From positions 1 through 64,000 of the forward strand of contig QHYI01000151.1 in the NCBI GenBank assembly GCA_003223245.1: a stretch of DNA of 64,000 bases. Reading direction: 5' to 3'. Positions 8,689-17,141 of this stretch are shown one piece after another. Each line of letters starts with the position of its first letter. Positions within the stretch are counted from its first letter, which is position 1. The notes below the pieces were generated by a model. The model searched no databases. It was not told where the DNA came from and saw nothing but the letters and a program-made list of their open reading frames with translations. The position numbers were made by a program, and so were the translations under genes. The DNA comes from Acidobacteriota bacterium (lineage in GTDB: Bacteria > Acidobacteriota > Terriglobia > Acidiferrales > UBA7541).

Positions 8689-9630
8689 CTAAGAAACCGT
8701 GGCCCCAACCGAAGTGGGTATACCGCCGCAGGCAGCGGGCCGTTTCGCTCGAAGCACATGTCCCTGATACGGCCTGGAAGAAAAATGGCTTGCGAACTCC
8801 GCGGCGTCAAGCAATCTATCCAGGTGAATTCCGGATTCGTATCCCATGCCATCCAGAAACGCAACGAGATCCTCGGTGGCCACGTTGCCACTCGCTCCGG
8901 GGCAATAGGGGCAGCCACCGAGTCCTGCGGACGTAGAATCAAACTCACGAATGCCAGCCTCAAGACCAGCCAGCGTATTCGCGAGTGCCCGTCCATACGT
9001 GTCGTGAAAATGGAGCGCCAACTCGTTTGTTGGGATTTTGAGCTCTTCCTGAATGAGCGCAAGGGCTTCACTGACCTGATCCGGGAACGCCATGCCATCC
9101 GTGTCGCAAAGGGCCACCCGCCATGAACCTTGTTCGCGAGCAGCTCGAACGGCACTCAGTAAAGAGCGACTGGAAATTCTTCCTTCAAAGGGGCAATGAA
9201 AGCAGGTGGAAAATCCCGAGCGCAGAACAACACCATCCTGTTCGGCTCTCCTACTGACCTGGTTGAGCAGTTCGATAGATTCGGTCATGCTGCGGTTCAA
9301 GTTTTTGCGATTGAAAGTGTCACTCACGGCGATAACAAACTCCAGATGGCGTATGCCAGCGGCAACGGCCCGTTCATAGCCTTTCAGGTTTGGAATCAGA
9401 GCAGAAAACTCGACTCCAGGGAATTTGTCGAGTTGCGCGGCTACGGCTTCTGCATCTGCCAGCTGCGGCACCCATTTTGGATGGACAAAACTGGTGGCCT
9501 GAATGTGTTTGATGCCAGCAGCAACCAGCTTCTCGATAAGAGCGAGCTTGTCTTTCGTTGGAATTGGATTGGGCTCGTTCTGGAGCCCGTCGCGCGGCGT
9601 GACGTCAACCACATGAATTTTGTCTTTCAT
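8689..9630 (-). CDS. mvaB: Hydroxymethylglutaryl-CoA lyase
   Basis: A DRE-TIM metallolyase that cleaves 3-hydroxy-3-methylglutaryl-CoA to acetyl-CoA and acetoacetate, the last step of leucine degradation. The opening VDVTPRDGLQNEPNPIPT carries the catalytic Arg/Asp pair (RD). The metal ligands lie in LALHFHDTYGRALANTLAG, and the active-site cysteine loop is GLGGCPYCPGASGNVATEDL near residues 235-254. Length (313 aa) matches the bacterial family. It precedes the family III CoA-transferase by 44 nt. Related lyases act on 3-methylglutaryl or citramalyl-CoA, so the exact acyl-CoA is not certain, but the conserved loop favours HMG-CoA. None of the upstream leucine-degradation genes is in the window. 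Confidence 0.93.
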   Translation of the reverse strand: MKDKIHVVDVTPRDGLQNEPNPIPTKDKLALIEKLVAAGIKHIQATSFVHPKWVPQLADAEAVAAQLDKFPGVEFSALIPNLKGYERAVAAGIRHLEFVIAVSDTFNRKNLNRSMTESIELLNQVSRRAEQDGVVLRSGFSTCFHCPFEGRISSRSLLSAVRAAREQGSWRVALCDTDGMAFPDQVSEALALIQEELKIPTNELALHFHDTYGRALANTLAGLEAGIREFDSTSAGLGGCPYCPGASGNVATEDLVAFLDGMGYESGIHLDRLLDAAEFASHFSSRPYQGHVLRAKRPAACGGIPTSVGATVS

Positions 9631-9736
9631 CGGAATAACCCCTCTGCCAACCGAAAAAGACCAACAGTCCCCTCAGCAACCTGCAGAATGGAACCGCGCA
9701 GATAAATGCACTTCAGATCAATATTCTAGCGCTTTG

Positions 9737-10771
9737 TCAGTCTTCCGCCTCGTAGGTCCATACTTGAGCGGGCTCGCTTCCCTTGGCAGGAACGCCCACA
9801 TAAAAGCGGTCGCGCCTGGCGAAGAAATAACCGGTACGAATTCCAATCCCTGATGGAACATTTGCAATCAACTCGTAGTGGTCAGGATCATTCTCCTGGA
9901 AGACGCTGATGAATCCCTCGGCGCCGATGACGTAGATGCGTTTACGCGAGGCGTCAAAGAAAACGTCGTCACACTCTCCAGCGGCGCGGAGCCGAGTGAC
10001 TTCGTTGCCAGTTTCGGTATTCAGGACGACCATCATAGGGGTCTTGCGGGTAATGCTAAAGAGCCGGTGATCCTGTTCATTCAGGGCCATTGCATAATTG
10101 CCACGGAGTCCCTTAAGCGGCCATTTCGTCACTGCCCCGGTTTTGCGGTCGATGGACTCCACCACGTTGCCTGCGTCCGGCACGTTCGCATAGATGTGTC
10201 CACCGGATGCCTCCACTTGAAAAGACTCGGGATGACCCTCTGTTTTGTATAACTGGCCTGTGCGTTCGTCAGTCTTGGGGTCGATCTTGGCGATGCCGCC
10301 ATCGTCTTCGCCGAATCCGACAAAGACCGTCTTTGAGACTTCGTCGTACCGCATGTTGTCGGGGTCTTTGCCAAAGTCAATGGTCTTGTGAAGCGTATAG
10401 GTCGCGCCGTCGTACACTCTCACCTTGCCGTCTTCGGCGTTTGCCACATAGAGCTTGTCGAAGCCGGGGACGTAGAGCGGGCCTTGGGGTTGCGCGAGGC
10501 CTTTAATGCTGTGGACAACTCTTCCCGCGAACACGTCGATGACTTCCAATGTGTTGTTGCCGAGCGCCGAAACGAACAACCGCCTCCGCTTGGCGTCCGC
10601 TGTAAAATGATCGAGTCGGCCGGCCACGCCGGGCACGGGAATCTGCTCCTCCAACTGCAACGGGAGAAATTCACGGGTCTGCGTTTGCGCTACCGCAGTC
10701 TTTGTGCTTCGCATGGTAAGCACACATAGTGTCGCCAGTGCGACGAAACTAAAGACGAACAGCCTCTTCAT
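9737..10771 (-). CDS. Secreted YVTN-type beta-propeller protein
   Basis: An N-terminal signal peptide (MKRLFVFSFVALATLCVLTM, then an AVAQ cleavage region) is followed by repeated propeller blades with a strand pattern such as RRLFVSALGNNTLEVIDV, KLYVANAEDGKVRVYDG and KTVFVGFGEDDGGIAKID. The protein (344 aa) is expected to form a periplasmic seven-bladed propeller. The function is not known; no catalytic motif is visible. It is a paralogue of the next gene (10839-11873), with the same blade spacing and shared phrases (GRIDHMDVD/GRLDHFTAD, PDHYELI/PDNYETL), so the pair arose by tandem duplication. It sits between the HMG-CoA lyase and an MFS carrier on the same strand. Confidence 0.8.
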   Translation of the reverse strand: MKRLFVFSFVALATLCVLTMRSTKTAVAQTQTREFLPLQLEEQIPVPGVAGRLDHFTADAKRRRLFVSALGNNTLEVIDVFAGRVVHSIKGLAQPQGPLYVPGFDKLYVANAEDGKVRVYDGATYTLHKTIDFGKDPDNMRYDEVSKTVFVGFGEDDGGIAKIDPKTDERTGQLYKTEGHPESFQVEASGGHIYANVPDAGNVVESIDRKTGAVTKWPLKGLRGNYAMALNEQDHRLFSITRKTPMMVVLNTETGNEVTRLRAAGECDDVFFDASRKRIYVIGAEGFISVFQENDPDHYELIANVPSGIGIRTGYFFARRDRFYVGVPAKGSEPAQVWTYEAED

Positions 10772-10838
10772 ATTCCCTCCTGAGAATGATTGTTACTGCT
10801 TCCTGGACTCACCAAAATCCAACCGGGTCCGAAGGGTT

Positions 10839-11873
10839 TCAGGACCCTGGTTCGAACACAAGTATCGCGGCCTCTTCGTTATCATGAGCTGGCGCCGCGA
10901 CGTAGTAGCGGTTCAGTTCTGGCGACCAGAACGACGTGCCGGCTCCGGGTCGCGTCGGGATTTTCCCGAGGGTCTCATAGTTGTCCGGGTCTTTTTGCTG
11001 ATAGCAGAAGACGTATCCAACATCAAAACCCCTGCCGCCCGAAACGTAGATTCGCCCGCGCGCGGCATCGAAATAGACGCCGTCCATGCCTTCAACAGTC
11101 GGAAGATGCGCGACTTCCTTCCCAGAACTCGAATCCATTGCGACCATCTCCGGCGGAGTTCGTGTCCCTATGAATAACCGGTGGGACTTTTCATCAAAGG
11201 CGCCATCGCCGGTACGTTGACTGCTGACAGGCCAAGTTGAAACGATCTTGCGATTTTTCGTGTCGATCACCTGGACTTTGCTTTCCGTGGAAACAAAGAC
11301 GAAGAGTGTCTTTCCGGATTTGTCAAGCAAGAGTTCGGCAGGATGAGCGGCGACTTGCACGCCGCCAACGTGCTTGTCCGTTTTGGCGTCGATAATCCCA
11401 ACCTCGCCGAAGTCTTTGCCTGCATCCTTGCCGCCATAGCCTACATAGAGCAACTTCGCGTGCGGATCGTAGGCCACACGGTTAGGACCCAGCTCCAGCT
11501 TGATGGAATCAAGCAACTCGAGGGTGTCACCGCCGAATACCCGGAGCATTCCGTCGTCTCCGCTGGCCACAAACACTTTGTTGAGAGATTCCACGTACGC
11601 GATACCCTGCGGCTTTTGAAACCCTGGGATGCTTTTCATCCACTTGCCCGCCTGCAGATCCACGACTTCGAGCGAACCGTTCTCTAGTCCGGCGACGAAT
11701 AGGCGCTTCCCCTTGACGTCCACATCCATATGGTCGATGCGGCCCTTGACGTTCGGCATAGGGATCGTCTGGGTGAGACGAAGCGCCTGTTTTTCTTGTG
11801 CGTTCGAGTTTGCTGGTTCGAATCCCGAAAGAAGCAGTAGGATGGTTAGAACAACGGAACGACGATTTTTCAT
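10839..11873 (-). CDS. Secreted YVTN-type beta-propeller protein, tandem paralogue
   Basis: The start was set at ATG 11873, which has AGAGGT about 7 nt upstream and gives a proper signal peptide (MKNRRSVVLTILLLLSG, with SNAQ cleavage region); the frame is open for 32 more codons upstream. The blades read KRLFVAGLENGSLEVVDL, NKVFVASGDDGMLRVFG, KLLYVGYGG and RIYVSGGRGFDVGYVFC. It is clearly related to the preceding propeller at 9737-10771 but only moderately similar, so the duplication is not recent. Likely periplasmic; it could bind or process the ligand brought in by the neighbouring TonB receptor and MFS carrier, but nothing in the sequence proves this. Confidence 0.8.
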   Translation of the reverse strand: MKNRRSVVLTILLLLSGFEPANSNAQEKQALRLTQTIPMPNVKGRIDHMDVDVKGKRLFVAGLENGSLEVVDLQAGKWMKSIPGFQKPQGIAYVESLNKVFVASGDDGMLRVFGGDTLELLDSIKLELGPNRVAYDPHAKLLYVGYGGKDAGKDFGEVGIIDAKTDKHVGGVQVAAHPAELLLDKSGKTLFVFVSTESKVQVIDTKNRKIVSTWPVSSQRTGDGAFDEKSHRLFIGTRTPPEMVAMDSSSGKEVAHLPTVEGMDGVYFDAARGRIYVSGGRGFDVGYVFCYQQKDPDNYETLGKIPTRPGAGTSFWSPELNRYYVAAPAHDNEEAAILVFEPGS

Positions 11874-11934
11874 CGCGTTGACCTCTCGCTTTGACATTTT
11901 TCCTGGGGCCCTCTTGCCTGCTCCATCAACCTGT

Positions 11935-13296
11935 CTAAGGTGATTTCTCTTCGATAGTCCGACCTGCATTCACGACCGAAAAGAGCAATCCCGAGCCTAC
12001 GGTGATCAGCGCGGCGACGTCCAGTGCGCGGCTCCAGCCTTGGTGGACAGCGAGATAGGCCGTGGCAGTTGACGAAATTGCTCCACCCACATTCCCCACC
12101 GTGTTCATGAGCGCAGAAAGCGAGGCCGAGAAATCCGGGGCAAGGTCAATGCAAGAAGCCCAGAAATTGGAGGTGGCAAAGTAGTTGAAGCCGGCGGCAA
12201 GAGCGATCATGGGGAGCGCAATCATAGTAATGGTGAGATGGCTTCCGGTGAGAAGAAGAATCGCCGAGACTCCCATGCCAAGCCATACAGTGTAGATTCG
12301 CCCCTGGCGTCGCCCGGCACGGCGAGATAAGTGGTCGGAGAACCAGCCGCCAACAGGAGAGAGCAAAGCCATAGCCAGGAAAGGAGCAGAAGTCCAAGCG
12401 GCGGCTTCCATCATTTTCAGGCCGCGCACCTTGACGGCGTAAAAGTAAAACCAGTTGTAGTACACGTAGAACGCGTAACCCTGGCAGCCGTAAGCGAGAA
12501 TCAAACCCCACACTGACGAACTGGCGAGCATTTTAAGCCAAGGAACGCTCTTGGCGCGCGCCGTCAGGCGCCGCAGGTCATCGCCGCCTCGAGCGCCGGG
12601 ATGAATCTGGTCAAGCTCAGCGGCGGTGACGCTCTTGTGTTCTTCCGGCCAATCGGTCGCGTAAGCGCGCCAAATCACAACCGTGAGAAGCGCCAGCGCG
12701 GAACACAAATAAAAAGAGATGCGCCAGCCGTAATGGAGGGTGGACCAGGCAATAAAAATGGGAGTCAGAGTTCCACCAAGGCCCAGGCCGGCGCTTTGCA
12801 ATCCGCTGGCAAAGCCGCGTTCCCTCAAACTAGTCCACGAGGCAATTACCCGAATGCAGCTCGGCGAGACGGCCGCCTCGCCGACTCCGGTGAGGAAGCG
12901 AATGATTTGGAACACCAGCAAGACACTGATCCCGGCGCCCGCAGCAAAGCGCGGCCCAGCCCCCATCATTCCAGCGCCGAGGCCGAAACACAGGATGGAC
13001 GCGGTCAATGTGCGCATAGGGCCGAGGCGGTCGCAGATGTATCCCCAGGGAATTTGAAACAGGGCGTAGCCCCAGAGGAAAGAGCTGAAGATGCGCCCCA
13101 TTTTGATGGTGTCTAAAGCAAACTCTTCCTCGATAGTCTTGCCTGCGATGCTCAGGTTAAGACGGTTGAGCGCGGTCACCGCCATGATCAACATGACGAT
13201 GCCCATGATGTTCCAGCGGACACCGGTGGCAGCGCGTGAGTTTGTGGGGCCAGTCACGGCAGGAGATTGTGCGGAAGCGGTGGTCGGATGATTCAA
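11935..13296 (-). CDS. MFS transporter, anion:cation symporter-type
   Basis: Twelve hydrophobic segments can be traced through the 453 residues. The family features are the LNRLNLSIAG first-helix motif, GYICDRLGPMRTLTASIL (the MFS motif A loop after TM2), RFLTGVGEAAVSPSCIRVI in TM4, and a second-half loop GGWFSDHLSRRAGRRQGRIY. This pattern fits the ACS (tartrate/glucarate/galactonate/phthalate) branch, which imports organic anions with protons or sodium. Genes on the same strand around it are the two propellers, the CoA-transferase/lyase pair and a TonB receptor. A joint role in taking up and degrading an organic acid is a fair guess; the substrate is unknown. Confidence 0.9.
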   Translation of the reverse strand: MNHPTTASAQSPAVTGPTNSRAATGVRWNIMGIVMLIMAVTALNRLNLSIAGKTIEEEFALDTIKMGRIFSSFLWGYALFQIPWGYICDRLGPMRTLTASILCFGLGAGMMGAGPRFAAGAGISVLLVFQIIRFLTGVGEAAVSPSCIRVIASWTSLRERGFASGLQSAGLGLGGTLTPIFIAWSTLHYGWRISFYLCSALALLTVVIWRAYATDWPEEHKSVTAAELDQIHPGARGGDDLRRLTARAKSVPWLKMLASSSVWGLILAYGCQGYAFYVYYNWFYFYAVKVRGLKMMEAAAWTSAPFLAMALLSPVGGWFSDHLSRRAGRRQGRIYTVWLGMGVSAILLLTGSHLTITMIALPMIALAAGFNYFATSNFWASCIDLAPDFSASLSALMNTVGNVGGAISSTATAYLAVHQGWSRALDVAALITVGSGLLFSVVNAGRTIEEKSP

Positions 13297-13509
13297 AGGA
13301 TGCTTAGCCCCCGTAGCGGTGATTGCTGCGAACTCTACCTGTGACCGGAGCGAATGATGTATCTTCCGATGGGCACACCGGGCGAGAGGAGTTGGTAAAA
13401 CGCTTAGATCCTCCGCTGAACCGCGACTCGATGAACAGAAGTCGTCACTTCGCTAGAGAAGGTCATGCCTGAAAAGCACGGCCTTCTCTTCGAAGCAGAA
13501 GGGTAACTC

Positions 13510-16500
13510 CTACCAAAGGAATTTAACTCCAAGCTGAATCTGACGTGAGGTTGTGGTCGTCGCGTCAATCTGACCCAAGCTCCCCCCCAGCGTGTTGTTG
13601 TCCAACGGCGCTTGAAAATTCGCGTGGTTGAAAAGGTTAAAGAACTCAAAGCGTAATTGCACATTGAACGCTTCCGAAATTCGTGGAACGTGAGTGTTTT
13701 TGATCACAGAGAAATCCACATCCACTAGCTTTGGGCCATACAACTGGTTGCGTCCATTGTTGCCCATTCTGATGCCGTTTGCTGTGGGCGGGGCAAGCTG
13801 GAAGCAGCTAGCATTGAGATAAGTGAGGCCCACGATGCTCTTGAAATTTGAATTAATCGGGTTACATCCAGCTACTCGATCCGGATAGTCGAACTGGTCT
13901 GAGCTATTTTGCCCGAGCGGATCCGCTCCGGTGACCACGGTGAACGGCACACCCGTGCTGGCAGTGATAATCCCTCCCACTTGCCAACCCCCGGCAACCC
14001 ACTTCAATGGCGAATCGCCACCTGGGCTCGGCAGGCTGTAGAGATAATTCACGGATAGGTTTTGGCGAATGTCAAAGTCACAGGGGCCGTGCCTGCTTCC
14101 AGCCTTGTCAAAGAAGATTAGCGAGCTCAGCGAGTTCTGGTAGGGATCGCCCAGTTGTGCGCCGTCTCCGTCGGACAGGCATTTGCTCCATGTGTATGCG
14201 GTCTGAGCCTGGAAGCCATGCAAGTCCCTTGCCGCAAGTTGGGCCTGAAGGCCGTTGTATTTGGACGTGCCATCAAAAAAGATGGGGCGAATAAAAGCAG
14301 AGTTCGGGTTTGCAATTGTGCCGCTCCCCACTGGTATGGGCCAGAAGTACTGCCCATTGATCAACTTGGCGATTACTTGATTGCTGTCGTCTGTGGTGAA
14401 TGCGTTGTGCACGACATGCGAACCAACGTATCCGATCTGCGCAGAGACTTTGGAGGTGAGCTGACGCTGGATATTGACGTTCCAATTCATCGCATAGCTG
14501 CGGTGGGGGTGCTGATCGACCCAGCGAGTTCCCGGAGCTGTTGGGTTGATGAAGGGCAGCACGTTGGGGAACGAACCCGCGGGCAGGCCTCGCTGGCTGA
14601 ATGAGAGAGAGAACGGATAGGTAAGAGAATCCCCTATCGTAAAGACGTACGGCAGCGGTAGAACATCGAAAAGTCCGAATCCGCCGCGTAGGGCCGTTTT
14701 TCCATTGTGGAAGGGATCCCAGGAGAAACCGATTCTCGGATCAAAATTGTGAGTCGTGGGATTGCTTTCCCACATGCTGCCCACAGGCACGGTGCAACCT
14801 GGGACGCTCGTCGGGCCGAAAGCATTCGGGAATACGTTGGGGCAGGGTCCCGATCCCGCAGGCGCGGAAAACGAGTTCAGCAGTCCGAACTTGCCATGTG
14901 CTTCGCTCGGATCGGTGAGTATTTCATAGCGTAGCCCGATGTTCAAAGTCAAGTTGGATCTTAGGCGCCAATCATTCTGAATGTAGCCCCCGAACAGGCT
15001 GTCCCGGGTTCCCACCTCGCCTCTGACAGCAGGCGAAAGAAGCAGCGCCTGGGCCGGATGGTTGGTAAGAAAATTCTCGAGCGGTGTAACGCTTGTTGCG
15101 TTGAACCGAAAGTCCCCATTCTGCCTAACTTTCGACAAGACGTCGTATTGCATGCGCTCGAAGGCGAATCCGAATTTCAATGAGTGCTTCCCTTTTGTCC
15201 AAAAGATGTCATCGTAGGCCTGGAAGGAGTTGTAGTGATGTCCAAAGAAGGATAGATTTCCCAAACCTCCTGCAGAACTGATTTCCCCCGAAACTTCGAT
15301 CAGCGGGGCGAATAGACCGGCGCTTATGCCCAGATTCGTGTCTCCCGCGACTGGATTGACCGCTCTTACGGGCTGATTCACCAATCCGACAACTCGGTTG
15401 AAACCGAACCTGGCGGTATTGACAAGCGCGGGATTAAAGATGTGATTTTCTGCGATCCCGAACATCTGCCGCTTGGTAAAAACTTGATGAATGTTGTTGT
15501 TCAAATTGTCCGGCGTGGCCTGTGGCGCCTTATCAAAAAAGTAGCTCCCGTTCAGCGAGTCGCTCGCTGAAATCTTGTGGTCCGCCTTGATTGTGAAGTA
15601 GTTCTCGTTAAGGACCTTAAGCCCGGCAGTCCTTATAGTCTCAGTGTCGCCGTTGTTCTGTGTTGCTATTGCCGTTACTTTCGTCGGGTCCGGCCACAGC
15701 CCGAGGTATGGTGCAACTCTGGAATCTACCGTCACCGTGTGCGGTGTACACGTAGCACCGGCGCCGGGAGCGGAACACAAATTACCAGCCCGCGCAGCGG
15801 CCGAAGGAATAATATCGCTGAAGCTGAGGCTCTGACTCTGACGGACGGCCTCGTAATCTCCAAAGATGAACGTCTTATCCTTTATAATCGGCCCCCCGGC
15901 GGACCCGCCAAACTGAGTGCGACGGAATGGGGGAATCTTCGGGCCATCGAAGAAATTGCGGGCGTCTAAGACTTTGTCACGATCAAAAAAATAACCGGAG
16001 CCATGGAATTGGTTGCTACCAGACCGGGTGATGGCGTTGATAACGGCGCCGGAGGTGCGCCCATATGCCGCGGTGTAGTTGGTAGTCACGACAGAGAACT
16101 CTTGGACGGCGTCTACGCCCAAGCTAGCCCCGAGCACGCTGCCAGGCGCGCCGTTCGAGTAATCATTTATGTTGATGCCATCAATCCGGTAGGTGTTCTC
16201 ATTGGGACGGTGGCCGCTGTCGGCAAGCTGGTCGCCAAAACCACGGTTTCCACGATTGGCGGTTGCCCCGGTCGAAGCCTGCGCACGGACGCTGATAACG
16301 CCCGGTTGGAGGGTCGCCAGTTGCGTCCAATCACGCCCGTTCAAGGGAAGCTCTACGACCGTCCGCTGCTCGACGGTTGCGGTAACCGTAGAGCTTGTTG
16401 TGTCCACCGAGGGTGGAGCTTCATTTACAGTGATTGTTTGAGTGAGCTGCCCGACCTTCAAACCGAAATTCAGTGCCTGCTGAGCTCCGACAGTGAGCGT

Positions 16501-16812
16501 GATCCCCTTTTGCACCGTGGTTTGGAAACCGTTAGCCGTCACGGTTACCTCGTAGTTGCCCGGGGAAAGGTTTGGCGCGGAATATACTCCGTCCGTGTTC
16601 GTGGTGACTTCGCGGACGTCCCCGGTCGCAACGTTTTTGATGGAAACTTTCGCACTCGCCACCGCGCCACCCGACTCGTCGGAAACAACTCCAGACAGAC
16701 TTGCCCCTGCCAATTGTGCCTGGGCTGGCTTTGTAAAGACAAAAAAGGCAAGTAAGAAGAACGCGATCACGATAGTGCCGGCACTGATCTTCTTCGTACT
16801 TCCGAAGTTCAT
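13510..16812 (-). CDS. TonB-dependent receptor with carboxypeptidase-regulatory N-domain (Oar-like)
   Basis: This is a very large outer-membrane receptor (1100 aa) of the type amplified in Acidobacteriota. After a signal peptide (IVIAFFLLAFFVFTKPAQAQ) comes a carboxypeptidase regulatory-like Ig domain (SGVVSDESGGAVASAKVSI). It is followed by the plug region (TVVELPLNGRDWTQLATLQP and the AYGRTSGAVINAITRSGSNQ block) and a long beta-barrel ending in a typical terminal strand (TTSRQIQLGVKFLW). The start is ATG 16812, which sits behind a strong AGGAGG; in-frame codons further upstream are unlikely to be used. It probably imports a large or scarce substrate with TonB energy. It closes the 7.4-16.8 kb metabolic locus. 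Confidence 0.93.
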   Translation of the reverse strand: MNFGSTKKISAGTIVIAFFLLAFFVFTKPAQAQLAGASLSGVVSDESGGAVASAKVSIKNVATGDVREVTTNTDGVYSAPNLSPGNYEVTVTANGFQTTVQKGITLTVGAQQALNFGLKVGQLTQTITVNEAPPSVDTTSSTVTATVEQRTVVELPLNGRDWTQLATLQPGVISVRAQASTGATANRGNRGFGDQLADSGHRPNENTYRIDGININDYSNGAPGSVLGASLGVDAVQEFSVVTTNYTAAYGRTSGAVINAITRSGSNQFHGSGYFFDRDKVLDARNFFDGPKIPPFRRTQFGGSAGGPIIKDKTFIFGDYEAVRQSQSLSFSDIIPSAAARAGNLCSAPGAGATCTPHTVTVDSRVAPYLGLWPDPTKVTAIATQNNGDTETIRTAGLKVLNENYFTIKADHKISASDSLNGSYFFDKAPQATPDNLNNNIHQVFTKRQMFGIAENHIFNPALVNTARFGFNRVVGLVNQPVRAVNPVAGDTNLGISAGLFAPLIEVSGEISSAGGLGNLSFFGHHYNSFQAYDDIFWTKGKHSLKFGFAFERMQYDVLSKVRQNGDFRFNATSVTPLENFLTNHPAQALLLSPAVRGEVGTRDSLFGGYIQNDWRLRSNLTLNIGLRYEILTDPSEAHGKFGLLNSFSAPAGSGPCPNVFPNAFGPTSVPGCTVPVGSMWESNPTTHNFDPRIGFSWDPFHNGKTALRGGFGLFDVLPLPYVFTIGDSLTYPFSLSFSQRGLPAGSFPNVLPFINPTAPGTRWVDQHPHRSYAMNWNVNIQRQLTSKVSAQIGYVGSHVVHNAFTTDDSNQVIAKLINGQYFWPIPVGSGTIANPNSAFIRPIFFDGTSKYNGLQAQLAARDLHGFQAQTAYTWSKCLSDGDGAQLGDPYQNSLSSLIFFDKAGSRHGPCDFDIRQNLSVNYLYSLPSPGGDSPLKWVAGGWQVGGIITASTGVPFTVVTGADPLGQNSSDQFDYPDRVAGCNPINSNFKSIVGLTYLNASCFQLAPPTANGIRMGNNGRNQLYGPKLVDVDFSVIKNTHVPRISEAFNVQLRFEFFNLFNHANFQAPLDNNTLGGSLGQIDATTTTSRQIQLGVKFLW

Positions 16813-17141
16813 TGTCCCCCCCTCCTGCAAAATCAATTCCCCCAAATACTGCAAAGGACTCAATTCCCAGGTTCTAATTCCCTGAACACGCTTGATCCTT
16901 AGCAAATCAATCGACTTGAAATGGGTAATGGGTGCCCCTGTCCGGTTTCTGCCGGAGCACCCAGTGTTGCGGGACTCTGACCCAGAATGGAAAACGATTG
17001 CAATGCTCTATGCGTCACATGCAAAACATTCCTAGGTCACACATGCAGCCACAGATGATAAAGAGGTTATGGAGCGTTGTAACACGTCTTTGACCTGTAT
17101 TTCCTCAGAGACTATACTTCCCTCGACACCCTTCCTGTGCC
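16813..17141 (-). other. Divergent intergenic region between TonB receptor and winged-helix regulator
   Basis: This 329-bp region has no gene. It holds a GC-rich stem-loop at 16930-16962 (outer arms GGGTGC and GCACCC, inner CCGG/CCGG) in the upstream region of the TonB gene. Two near-identical motifs, GTCACATGCA (17014-17023) and GTCACACATGCA (17036-17047), start 22 bp apart and could be an operator. A strong promoter for the rightward gene lies at 17090-17118. Confidence 0.5.
17090..17118 (+). promoter_or_regulatory. Sigma-70 promoter of the winged-helix/TPR gene
   Basis: TTGACC (17090-17095) and TATACT (17113-17118) are exactly 17 bp apart, 24 bp before the ATG at 17142. The predicted 5' UTR of about 15-18 nt lacks a visible Shine-Dalgarno. 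The paired GTCACA(CA)TGCA motifs lie 43 bp or more upstream of the -35 box. Confidence 0.7.

Noticed and set aside
12601-13116. Plus-strand open frames opposite the MFS carrier
   Set aside because: Antisense of a clear 12-helix transporter; no independent support.
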